From Magnetospirillum sp. WYHS-4 (GTDB taxonomy: Bacteria; Pseudomonadota; Alphaproteobacteria; Rhodospirillales; GLO-3), in contig JAMOBD010000025.1 in NCBI GenBank assembly GCA_039908345.1, forward strand, positions 1 to 60,793: 60,793 nucleotides of DNA, in the 5' to 3' direction. Both the position numbers and the translations under genes were made by a program. The stretch's first letter is position 1, and each line of letters begins with the position of its first letter. The notes under the pieces are model-generated. The model made no database searches, was not told the DNA's origin, and worked only from the letters and a program-made list of their open reading frames with translations. Shown piece by piece: positions 1 to 8,981 of the stretch.

Positions 1-1022
1 GGCAGGCTGTCGCCGCCCAGGGCCGCCGCCAGGAACGGGGCCGCCGCCCCCAGGCCGACGCCGACCGCCGTCCCCAAGGCCGCCACCGCCATCGCCTGCA
101 GGAAATAGACGGCGAAGACCAGCCGGGCCGGCGCCCCCAAACCTTTCAGGATCGCGATGCTGCGGGTCCGGTCGTCCAGATGGGCCTTGATCGCGTTGCC
201 GACCCCGACGCCGCCCACCAGCAGGATCGCCAGGCCGACGAACCCCAGGAACAGGGTCAGGCGGCGGATGAAGCGGGCCACGCCCGGCGCCGCCTCGTCG
301 GTGGTGCGGGCCTGCCAGGCCGCGGCTTCGGGGATGGCGGCGCGCAGATCGGCGATCCAAGCCTCCCCATCGGCGCCGGATGGCAGAAGCACCTTTTCGT
401 GGAAGCGGATCTGGCTGCCCGGCTGGACCAGGCCGGTGGCTTGCAGGCTGGCGGTGGAAATCAGAAGCCGCGGCCCGAAGGTGAAGACATCGGCCACCCG
501 GTCGGCTTCCTGAAGGACGACGGCGCGCACCGTCACCGTGGCGTCGCCGACCCGGATGCGGCCCCCGATGCCGATTCCCAGGCGTCCCAGCAATGTCGCG
601 TCGGCCGCCGCGCCGCCGTTGGCCAGGACCTCCCCGATGTCCAGCGGCGGATCGAAGCGCAACGGCTTGACCAAAGGATAATGGCCGTCCACCGCCTTCA
701 GTTCGACCATGGACCGTCCGTCGCCGCCTTCTCCCGGGAAGGCCATGGCCTTCATCTCGACCACCCGCGACAGGGCCCGGGAATGGTCGCGCAGCCAAAC
801 CGTCTGGTCGGCCGTGGCCGGCCGGTGCAAAAGCCGCAAATCCACGTCGCCGCCCAGCAGGGCGCGGCCGTCGGCCTTCAGGCCTTCCAGCAGCGAGGCC
901 CCCAGGCTGCCCACCGCCGCGATGGCGCCGACCCCCAGCACCAGGCAGGCGAGGAAGATGCGAAACCCGGCAAGTCCGCCGCGCAGTTCCCGCGCCGCCA
1001 GGCGGACCGCAAGGGCGATCAT
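1..1022 (-). CDS. ybbP: FtsX-like ABC transporter permease, YbbP family (3' end outside window)
   Basis: This is the inner-membrane permease partner of the neighbouring ATPase. The translation starts MIALAVRLAARELRGG, followed by a first membrane segment rich in Leu, Val and Ala (about residues 22-42). A large periplasmic domain comes next. A second hydrophobic block, with the FtsX-type 'LFLGFVGLAILLVGGVGVGN' pattern and 'SIAILKGLGAP', lies close to the window edge. The reading frame is open to base 1, so the protein is incomplete. The ATG overlaps the stop of a nuclease remnant (ATGA). The order ybbP-ybbA divergent from tesA is the well-known bacterial arrangement. The substrate is unproven, with lipid or lipoprotein handling usually suggested. 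Confidence 0.85.
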   Translation of the reverse strand, partial: MIALAVRLAARELRGGLAGFRIFLACLVLGVGAIAAVGSLGASLLEGLKADGRALLGGDVDLRLLHRPATADQTVWLRDHSRALSRVVEMKAMAFPGEGGDGRSMVELKAVDGHYPLVKPLRFDPPLDIGEVLANGGAAADATLLGRLGIGIGGRIRVGDATVTVRAVVLQEADRVADVFTFGPRLLISTASLQATGLVQPGSQIRFHEKVLLPSGADGEAWIADLRAAIPEAAAWQARTTDEAAPGVARFIRRLTLFLGFVGLAILLVGGVGVGNAIKAHLDDRTRSIAILKGLGAPARLVFAVYFLQAMAVAALGTAVGVGLGAAAPFLAAALGGDSL

Positions 1023-1252
1023 CGCCCTGCTCCACAGGGGGCGCGGCCCAAGTCGGTGCCGTCCGGCAGGCGGACGGCGGCGACGATGCGTCTTCCGTAC
1101 TTGTCGGTCTGGGCTTCGAACAATTCCACTTCCCCTTCGCCAGGACAGCGGCCCCCCGGTTCGGGGGCGTCGATGTCGGCCACCCGTACCAGACGGCCTG
1201 CGTGCTGGTCCAGCCAGATGCGGATGCGGGCCTTGAAAGAATCGCCGGGCGG
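1019..1252 (-). pseudogene. Decayed staphylococcal-nuclease-like (SNase) fragment between ybbA and ybbP
   Basis: The stretch is open for 77 codons in the same frame as ybbA, directly after the ybbA stop, and ends in a TGA overlapping the ybbP start. It reads like the core of a thermonuclease-family protein. 'GDSFKARIRIW' matches the DGDTF strand, 'VRVADIDAPE' carries the usual Arg and Glu of the active site, and 'DKYGRR' carries the second active-site Arg, followed by a 'DGTDLGRA' segment. There is no good start codon. The helix normally lying between the DAPE and DKYGRR motifs is missing, and the end is cut short. I read it as a relic; the family assignment rests on motif recognition alone. 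Confidence 0.5.
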
Positions 1253-1948
1253 TCAAAAGAAAGGCGCGTCGGGCGGGGCGATGCGGCCGTCGGCCAAGCG
1301 CACCAGACGGCTGCACCGTTCCGCCAGGGCCGCTTCGTGGGTGACCAGCAGCAAGGTGGTGCCGCGCCGGGCATGCAGGTCGAACAGCAGGTCCATCACC
1401 CGCCGGCCGGTGGCGGCGTCCAGGTTGCCGGTGGGTTCGTCGGCCAGCAGGACGGCGGGCTCGGCGACGAAGGCCCGCGCCAGGGCCACCCGTTGCTGCT
1501 CGCCGCCCGAAAGCTGGCCCGGATAATGGGTGAGGCGATGGCCGAGGCCCACCGTCTCCAGCACCTCCCGCGCCCGGGCGAAGGCGTCCCCGCGCCCGGC
1601 GAATTCCAGGGGCAGGGCGACGTTCTCCAGGGCCGTCATGGTGGGTACCAAGTGGAAATCCTGGAAGACGATGCCGATGTTGTCGCGGCGGAACAGGGCC
1701 AGTTCATCCTCGTCCAGGCCTTCGATGGCCCGCCCCGCCACCTGGATGCGGCCCGAGGTCGGCTTCTCCAGGCCGCCGATCACCATCAACATGCTGGTCT
1801 TGCCCGATCCCGACGGCCCCACCACGCCCACCGTCTCGCCGCCGGCGATTTCCAGGTCCAGCCCGCGCAGCACGTTGACGGGCCCGGCGTGGCTGGGCAA
1901 GGTGAGGGTGACGTCCGAAAGGCGGACGGCCGGGGGCGTCTCGGTCAT
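1253..1948 (-). CDS. ybbA: ABC transporter ATP-binding protein, YbbA/LolD type
   Basis: This 231-residue protein is the cytoplasmic ATPase subunit energising the YbbP permease. Walker A is GPSGSGKTS (residues 44-52), the signature is LSGGEQQRVALARA, and Walker B is LLADEPTG with the downstream His of the switch region (LVTHE). Length and motifs are typical of the LolD/YbbA/MacB-ATPase group. It is divergent from tesA with only 15 bases between the two start codons. The promoter for each gene should therefore lie inside the other gene's coding sequence or very close to it. An SNase relic separates it from ybbP. Confidence 0.9.
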   Translation of the reverse strand: MTETPPAVRLSDVTLTLPSHAGPVNVLRGLDLEIAGGETVGVVGPSGSGKTSMLMVIGGLEKPTSGRIQVAGRAIEGLDEDELALFRRDNIGIVFQDFHLVPTMTALENVALPLEFAGRGDAFARAREVLETVGLGHRLTHYPGQLSGGEQQRVALARAFVAEPAVLLADEPTGNLDAATGRRVMDLLFDLHARRGTTLLLVTHEAALAERCSRLVRLADGRIAPPDAPFF

Positions 1949-1963
1949 GGGGAAGTCCTGGTC

Positions 1964-2575
1964 ATGGGTCGAATCCTGTCAACTCTTGGAGTCCTGGCGG
2001 CGCTTGTCAACCCGGCCGCGGCGGAACCGGTGCGCGTCGTCGCCCTGGGCGACAGCCTGACCGCCGGCTACAACCTGCCCCGCGACGCCGCCTTCCCGGT
2101 CCGGCTGGAAGCCGCCCTGCGGAAGGACGGCCTGGACGTCCGGGTGGAAAACGCGGGCGTCTCGGGCGATACCACGGCCGGCGGCCTGGCTCGCCTGGAC
2201 TGGGCCCTGGGCGGCAAGCCGCAGGCCGTCGTCGTCGAGTTGGGGGCCAACGATGCGCTCCGCGGCGTCGATCCCCGCCAGACCGAGGCCAATCTGGATA
2301 CCCTGCTCGCCCGTCTGAAGGCCAGGGGCATCAAGGTTCTGCTCGCCGGCATGAAGGCGCCGCCCAACTGGGGGCCCGAATACCGCCAAGCCTTCGACGG
2401 CCTCTATTCCCGCCTGGCGGAAAGGCACGGCGTCCTGCTCTATCCCTTCTTCCTGGAAGGCGTCGCCGCCGTGCCGGGGCTCAACCAGGACGACGGCATC
2501 CATCCGACGGCGGCCGGCGTCGACGAGATCGTGCGGCGCATCCTGCCCTTCGTGAAATCCTTGTTATCGCGCTGA
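1964..2575 (+). CDS. tesA: Secreted SGNH-hydrolase, arylesterase / acyl-CoA thioesterase I / lysophospholipase L1 type
   Basis: This 203-residue periplasmic esterase hydrolyses thioesters and esters of lipids. The chosen ATG gives a short signal peptide ending NPAAA-EP and has a GGGGAAG-like ribosome binding site. All four SGNH blocks are present: Ser31 in GDSL, Gly in AGVSGDTT, Asn96 in GAND, and Asp177/His180 in DGIHP. Size is typical for TesA after signal removal. The frame is open further upstream, but that extension lies antisense to ybbA and shows no family similarity. Pairing with ybbA-ybbP is conserved across proteobacteria. Confidence 0.92.
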   Translation: MGRILSTLGVLAALVNPAAAEPVRVVALGDSLTAGYNLPRDAAFPVRLEAALRKDGLDVRVENAGVSGDTTAGGLARLDWALGGKPQAVVVELGANDALRGVDPRQTEANLDTLLARLKARGIKVLLAGMKAPPNWGPEYRQAFDGLYSRLAERHGVLLYPFFLEGVAAVPGLNQDDGIHPTAAGVDEIVRRILPFVKSLLSR

Positions 2576-2648
2576 AGGGGGCTGGAAAAGCCTGGCCGGG
2601 TCCACTACGTTCCCCTCCACCGTCCAAAACAACGAAGAGGCAAAGACC

Positions 2649-3257
2649 GTGAGCAGCACCGTGTTCAAGGATATGGTTTTCCCCAGGCACGTTTCCGACC
2701 TGATGACCATCATGCACATGATGGTCTTCGACGGGACGGACGGGGAGGAACGGTGGGACACGCTCCTCAGCAATGCCCAGAAGGAATGCGTGGCCCTGGG
2801 ACTGGCGCTTTACTACCAGTGCGAACACTGCATCGACTATCACATGAAGGTCATGCTCCGGGTCGGCGGGATCGACCAGGACGTCCTGTCGAACAACATC
2901 AATTCCCTGATTCTGTTTCTGCGCACCGATGTGGAACGGATCGGCGAGAGCGAGAAAAAGCGCTGGGTACAGGCCTGGCAGGAATATGCGATGAAGGTCT
3001 CGCGCCGCAGCGGGGACGAAACGCGTCCCTACCTGATCGGCCTTGCCATCGGCATGGCGCGCGACGACGGCTTTCTCATCGACTACTGCGGCCGCGAGGT
3101 GAGACGGCGCTTCGAGGACGCGGGGATCGACGCCCGCCAAGCCATCGGCGAACTGGAATCGGTGGTCATCTTCATGAAGGCCGCCGCATCCAAGAACCGC
3201 ATCGTGCCGAAGATCGAACGGATCTTCGCCGAAAGGGTGCAGGACGCCGTGGCCTGA
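2649..3257 (+). CDS. AhpD-like / carboxymuconolactone decarboxylase-family protein
   Basis: This 202-residue helical protein carries the AhpD-type redox motif CEHC followed by IDYH ('YYQCEHCIDYH', about residues 55-65). In the family this Cys-x-x-Cys-x-x-x-His arrangement gives peroxidase or disulfide-reductase activity. The protein is longer than the single-domain members, with an extra C-terminal helical part (residues 110-202). A GTG start is used after a GAAGAGG site; an in-frame ATG eight codons downstream is an alternative. No partner peroxidase gene is adjacent, so the physiological substrate cannot be told. Confidence 0.7.
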   Translation: MSSTVFKDMVFPRHVSDLMTIMHMMVFDGTDGEERWDTLLSNAQKECVALGLALYYQCEHCIDYHMKVMLRVGGIDQDVLSNNINSLILFLRTDVERIGESEKKRWVQAWQEYAMKVSRRSGDETRPYLIGLAIGMARDDGFLIDYCGREVRRRFEDAGIDARQAIGELESVVIFMKAAASKNRIVPKIERIFAERVQDAVA

Positions 3258-3280
3258 AGCGGCCTGCCTGCGGAGAGTCG

Positions 3281-3309
3281 GTGAAAGGCATGCCGTCTTC
3301 CTATATAGT
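3281..3309 (+). promoter_or_regulatory. Candidate sigma-70 promoter placing transcription start at the FIST gene's ATG
   Basis: GTGAAA (3281-3286) and TATAGT (3304-3309) are separated by exactly 17 bases in an otherwise GC-rich gap. The expected start point, about 7 bases downstream, falls at 3316-3318, on the ATG of the next gene. No Shine-Dalgarno sequence precedes that ATG. Confidence 0.45.
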
Positions 3310-3317
3310 ATGACCGT

Positions 3318-4433
3318 ATGACCCTTTTCCGCTCCTCGCACGCCGCAGCCGACGACTGGGCCCATGCCGCCAAGGCCTGCGCCGATGGGCTGTTGCCCCT
3401 GCCGTCGGGTGCCAACCTGGGGTTCGTCTACGCCACCGACCATCTGGCGGCCGACCTGGGCAGCGTGCTCACCTACCTGAAGCAGAAGACCGGTATCGCC
3501 GACTGGGTGGGCAGCGTCGGACTGGGCATCATGGGCGACGGCACGGAATATTTCGACGAACTGGCGGTGGCCGCCATGGTCGGCGCCTTCCCACCCGGTT
3601 CCTACCGCCTGTTCCAGTCCCTCGCCAAAAGCGTCGACGAACTACCGGCCGCGGAGCGCGCCTGGATGAAGGCGGCGCCCGCGGCTTTCGCGCTGGTCCA
3701 TGCCGATCCCTCCAACCCCCAGGCGCCCGACCTGGTTCGCCAACTGGCGGAGGCCGGCGACGCCTTTCTGGTCGGCGGCATGACCTCGTCCCGCGAGGCG
3801 ACGCTGCAGGTGGCGAACCGGCTGACCGGCGGGGGCCTGTCGGGAATCCTCTTCGCCCCGGAGGTCGGGGTGGCGACCGGCCTCAGCCAGGGCTGCTCGC
3901 TGCTGGGCCAGAGCCACGTGGTCACCGATGCCCTGGACGACATCCTGATGGGCCTGGACGGCCGCCCGGCCCTGGACGTGCTGCGCGACGACGCCGGCAC
4001 GCTGATGGCGGACGATCCGGCCAAGGCGGCCATGTTCCTGCACCTCGCCCTGCCGGTGGAAGGTTCCGACACCGCCGACTATCTGGTGCGCAACATCGGC
4101 GGCATCGACCCGGTGCGCGGCTGGCTCAGGGTGGGAGCCCACTTGCGGGCCGGCGACCGCATGCGGTTCGCCCGCAGGGATTCGGCATCGGCCGCCCAGG
4201 ACTTGGCGCATATGGCGGAAAAGGTGATGAAGCGCGCCGGCGGCAAGGCGCGGGGCGCCGTCTACGTGTCCTGCCTGGGGCGGGGCGCCCGCATGTTCGG
4301 GGAACACAACCGGGAACTGGCCATCCTGCGCTCGGTGCTGGGCGACGTGCCCCTGGTGGGCTTTGCCGCGGGCGGCGAGATCTTCGCGGGCAGGCTTTAC
4401 GGCTACACGGGCGTTCTCAGCCTCTTCGTGTAG
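3318..4433 (+). CDS. FIST domain signal-transduction protein
   Basis: This 371-residue soluble protein has a FIST_N half ('GANLGFVYATDHLAADL', then 'SVGLGIMGDGTEYFDELAVAAM') and a FIST_C half ending 'PLVGFAAGGEIFAGRLYGYTGVLSLF'. Those are the hallmark blocks of this family of small-ligand-binding sensory proteins. It has no signal peptide, membrane segment or fused output domain, so it must act through a separate partner. FIST genes often accompany chemotaxis or two-component genes, but none is adjacent here. The ligand is unknown; amino acids are a common suggestion for the family. Confidence 0.8.
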   Translation: MTLFRSSHAAADDWAHAAKACADGLLPLPSGANLGFVYATDHLAADLGSVLTYLKQKTGIADWVGSVGLGIMGDGTEYFDELAVAAMVGAFPPGSYRLFQSLAKSVDELPAAERAWMKAAPAAFALVHADPSNPQAPDLVRQLAEAGDAFLVGGMTSSREATLQVANRLTGGGLSGILFAPEVGVATGLSQGCSLLGQSHVVTDALDDILMGLDGRPALDVLRDDAGTLMADDPAKAAMFLHLALPVEGSDTADYLVRNIGGIDPVRGWLRVGAHLRAGDRMRFARRDSASAAQDLAHMAEKVMKRAGGKARGAVYVSCLGRGARMFGEHNRELAILRSVLGDVPLVGFAAGGEIFAGRLYGYTGVLSLFV

Positions 4434-4493
4434 AAGGTTTCCCTTCGCCCCCGATTTGGTCTAGAAGAGGCCCGCCGACAGGGAGGATACCGC

Positions 4494-6173
<1,680 letters not shown>

Positions 6174-6304
6174 AGGGCGGCGATGCCGCAGGGGGCCCTA
6201 CCCGGCGCCCCCTTGGGCCCGCCTTATCTCTTTCGTTTGCCCGAATGCAGCTCCTGCCGACATGGTCGGCGGGATGATCCGCCGTGGAAGGAGAGGGGGG
6301 ATGC

Positions 6305-6321
6305 GATAATTAGGAATTATC
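6305..6321. promoter_or_regulatory. Perfect inverted repeat, possible operator
   Basis: GATAATT and AATTATC flank AGG: a perfect 7-base dyad with a 3-base centre in a GC-rich genome. It lies 245 bases upstream of the radical SAM gene. The binding protein is unknown. Confidence 0.35.
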
Positions 6322-6380
6322 ACAACACGGGAGGATGGTCGAGATATACGATATTAATCGTCACCGTATCGCACTTCAAG

Positions 6381-6406
6381 CCCTTGCGACCGGCCCTTGC
6401 GACCGG
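6381..6406. repeat. Tandem 13-base direct repeat
   Basis: CCCTTGCGACCGG occurs twice back to back (6381-6393 and 6394-6406). It is probably a small slippage duplication, or a pair of binding sites. Confidence 0.6.
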
Positions 6407-6565
6407 CGGCAGGCAGGTTGTGGAGCTTGGGGGGGCCGTCCGTCGCCGTGGCCGATGGGGGGATCGCACTCTGCAACGTCTCCCTGGCAAACCCCCCCCG
6501 ACATCCCATATAGTAGGGCAGTGGACGGTCCTTGAGAAACGGATGGACCCGGAAAGCCCAAGAAC

Positions 6566-7786
6566 ATGGGAACAGCACCGATGAACGATCAATCGCCCGA
6601 GGAGGCCGTCGCGGCCGCCCTGCATGTCGCGTCGTCCGCCGCCGCCTGCAAGTCCTGCCAGCCCGATCCCGCCGCCGCCGATCCCGCCCGCAAGGAGCCG
6701 CTCGACCGTTATCTGATGGACGGCAGCAAGATGCTCTGGCACCTGGACCGGGTCATGGCCTGGCAGCGGGGCGAGCGCATCGCGCCCATCCATATCGACG
6801 CCGGCCTCAGCAAGGGCTGCAACATCCGCTGCCACTACTGCTACGGCGTCACCCAGGGCAATTTCTTCCGCAAGGGTTCCGACCGCGTGTTCCCGCGCGA
6901 CGCCCTGCTGCGGTACATGAAGGACGCGGGCGAGGTGGGCGTGCGTTCCATCGCGCTCATCGGCGAGGCCGAGCCCCTGCTCAACCCCGCGGTCTACGAG
7001 GCTATCGTCACGGGCCGCAAGGCCGGCGTCGACATGTCCATGGGGACCAACGGCATCCTGCTGGACACCGGCGCGGCCGGCGAGGAAGCCCTGGAACACC
7101 TGACCTGGCTTCGCTTCAACATCTCGGCGGCATCCGACCATGCTTACCGGCGCATCCACGCCAGCAAGGAATTCGAAACCGCCCTGGACAAGATCCGTTT
7201 CTGCGTCGCCACCAAGCGCCGCAAGAACCTGAAGACCACCATCGGCCTGCAGATGGTGCTGACGCCCAAGAACGTGGACCAAGTGGTGCCCCTGGCCAGG
7301 CTGGGCCGGGAGCTGGAGGTGGACTACCTGGTCGTCAAGCAGTGCAGCGATACGGTGGAAGGCGACATCGGCGTCATCGACCAGTTGGACCGCTACGTGG
7401 ATTTCTCCGATACCCTGAAGGAAGCCGAGACGCTGTCCTCGGGGGACTACCGGGTGATCGTCAAGTGGGGCAAGATCCTCAACGAGGGCAAGCGCGACTA
7501 CGACAACTGCCTCGGCGCTCCCTTCCTGCTCTATACCTCGGGCGACGGGCGGGTCTATTCCTGCGGCATGTGGTTCGACAGCCGCGAGGCGGAATTCCGC
7601 ATGGGCGATCTGACCGAGATGTCCTTCAAGGAGATCCTGGAAAGCGACCGCTACTGGGAAATCGCCGCCAAGCAGACTTCCTGCGTCGACGTGCACAAGG
7701 AATGCTACGCCAACTGCCGCACCCACATGGTCAACGATTTCCTGTGGAAGCTCAGGCATCCGCCCGAGCACGTCAACTTCGTGTGA
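6566..7786 (+). CDS. Radical SAM protein with SPASM-like C-terminal cysteine region
   Basis: This 406-residue (391 if started at the ATG at 6611-equivalent downstream options are ignored) enzyme binds a 4Fe-4S cluster through Cys85, Cys89 and Cys92 in GCNIRCHYCYG, the radical SAM motif. The glycine-rich SAM-binding strand appears as 'IALIGEAEPLLNP'. The C-terminal third has six further cysteines (NCLGAP, YSCGMW, SCVDVHKECYANCR), as in SPASM auxiliary-cluster enzymes that modify peptides or proteins. A second in-frame ATG at 6581 (MNDQSPEEA) is an equally good start. The N-terminal 60 residues are Ala/Pro-rich with a CKSC pair. It precedes two genes of unknown function on the same strand and may modify one of their products, but the substrate is not evident. 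Confidence 0.8.
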   Translation: MGTAPMNDQSPEEAVAAALHVASSAAACKSCQPDPAAADPARKEPLDRYLMDGSKMLWHLDRVMAWQRGERIAPIHIDAGLSKGCNIRCHYCYGVTQGNFFRKGSDRVFPRDALLRYMKDAGEVGVRSIALIGEAEPLLNPAVYEAIVTGRKAGVDMSMGTNGILLDTGAAGEEALEHLTWLRFNISAASDHAYRRIHASKEFETALDKIRFCVATKRRKNLKTTIGLQMVLTPKNVDQVVPLARLGRELEVDYLVVKQCSDTVEGDIGVIDQLDRYVDFSDTLKEAETLSSGDYRVIVKWGKILNEGKRDYDNCLGAPFLLYTSGDGRVYSCGMWFDSREAEFRMGDLTEMSFKEILESDRYWEIAAKQTSCVDVHKECYANCRTHMVNDFLWKLRHPPEHVNFV

Positions 7787-7860
7787 CGGAGGGCACTTCC
7801 AAGGGGCCCGCGGTTCTGGTATCCTAAGGCACGCTCAGATCAGAAGGATCGAGGCCAGCC

Positions 7861-8970
7861 ATGTCCGATATCGTGAAGACGCCCTACACCGGCGGAATAA
7901 CCGTTCTTTCCCAGGTTTCCCAGAAGGGTATCAGCCAAAGCCGCCTGCTTTCGCAAATGTCCTCCGGCCAGCAGAAGGTCGCCGAGGAGAAGATAGGGGC
8001 GATTTCGGGCCTTTACGAACAAAAGATCGCCCGGCTTGGCCGCGAGGAGGCCAAGTGGAAGGGCTTGGTCACCGACGTCGGCAAGGCGACTTCCGACATC
8101 AGCAACATTGTCGGCCGCCTGAAGTCCATGAGCGGCAAGATCGAAAGCATGATCCGGTCGGTCAACAAGGCCGACCAGCGGGATCAGGAAGGCCAATACG
8201 TCAATCCCGCCGGCTATGCCGCGTCCTTCGATTCGATCCTCAAGGGCCTGCACCAGGATGCCATCAAGGGCGACAAGCAACCCAACATGCTGGGCGCCGA
8301 TGGCGTGTCCTATTCCTACCGCACGAGCATCAGCAACGACGGCAACAAGGTGATGGGGGCCTATCTGGGCTCCGAATACAAGATCACCGACAGCGAAGGA
8401 AAGATCTGGGCTGCCGACCTGAGCGCGGGGCTGGTCCAGCGATACGACGACTATCCGACCGACAAGGCGGCCGAGTCCGGCAACATCGTCAACGGCATCC
8501 GCCTCGATTCCCAAAGCGGCGATTCCGTCACCTTCACCACGGCGCCCGATACCGCCAGCCCCCAGCAGTTCAGCGGCACCATCGAACGCAAGGGGCTTCG
8601 GCTGGTCAATTCCTGGTTCTACGAGGGGTTCTCCACCGAAGGCGGACGCAGTCGCGCCCTGGCCGACCTGAACGACGCCAAGGAAGCCGTCAAGCTGGAA
8701 ATTGCCCGCTACGAGCTTTCCCTCAAGACCGCCAAATTCTACGAGGCGCGTGCCCGCAACGAAGCCAAGGGCTATCGCAACCAGGGGAACGCGCTGCAAA
8801 TAGAAAGCGCCCAGGAAATCGCCAAGGCCCAGAAAGCCCTCGCCCGGGAATATAATGCCGCGCAAGGTCTCGTCGCCCAGGCCCTGGCCCAGAAGACCGG
8901 TTACGCCAAGATGTTCCAATCCACGGGCGGCACGGCCCTGGGCAACAAGCTGGTCAATATCCTGACCTGA
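7861..8970 (+). CDS. Unrecognised coiled-coil protein of flagellin-like layout
   Basis: I do not recognise this 369-residue protein. It has no signal peptide or membrane segment. The N-terminal 110 residues are long amphipathic helices (including 'QSRLLSQMSSGQQK'). The middle (about 120-235) is rich in Gly, Ser, Asp and Thr and looks beta-structured, with no cysteine anywhere. The C-terminal 120 residues are again helical and Ala/Lys/Glu/Gln-rich, ending NKLVNILT. Helical ends around a variable beta core recall flagellin and FlgL, but no diagnostic flagellin motif is present. It lies between a radical SAM enzyme and a methyltransferase-like protein. Confidence 0.6.
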   Translation: MSDIVKTPYTGGITVLSQVSQKGISQSRLLSQMSSGQQKVAEEKIGAISGLYEQKIARLGREEAKWKGLVTDVGKATSDISNIVGRLKSMSGKIESMIRSVNKADQRDQEGQYVNPAGYAASFDSILKGLHQDAIKGDKQPNMLGADGVSYSYRTSISNDGNKVMGAYLGSEYKITDSEGKIWAADLSAGLVQRYDDYPTDKAAESGNIVNGIRLDSQSGDSVTFTTAPDTASPQQFSGTIERKGLRLVNSWFYEGFSTEGGRSRALADLNDAKEAVKLEIARYELSLKTAKFYEARARNEAKGYRNQGNALQIESAQEIAKAQKALAREYNAAQGLVAQALAQKTGYAKMFQSTGGTALGNKLVNILT

Positions 8971-8981
8971 AATCGTTGAGA

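Larger units (their letters stand above)
6174..6565 (+). other. 392-base intergenic region with a dyad and a tandem repeat
   Basis: No convincing gene is seen here. It holds an AT-rich perfect dyad (6305-6321), a 13-base tandem duplication (6381-6406), and a TATAGT hexamer at 6509-6514 that could serve as the -10 of the downstream radical SAM gene, though no good -35 stands at the right distance. Confidence 0.5.

Noticed and set aside
6183-6584. 133-codon plus-strand open frame in the gap after ettA
   Set aside because: Codon use and composition are unlike neighbours, no ribosome site, no similarity, and it runs into the radical SAM start.
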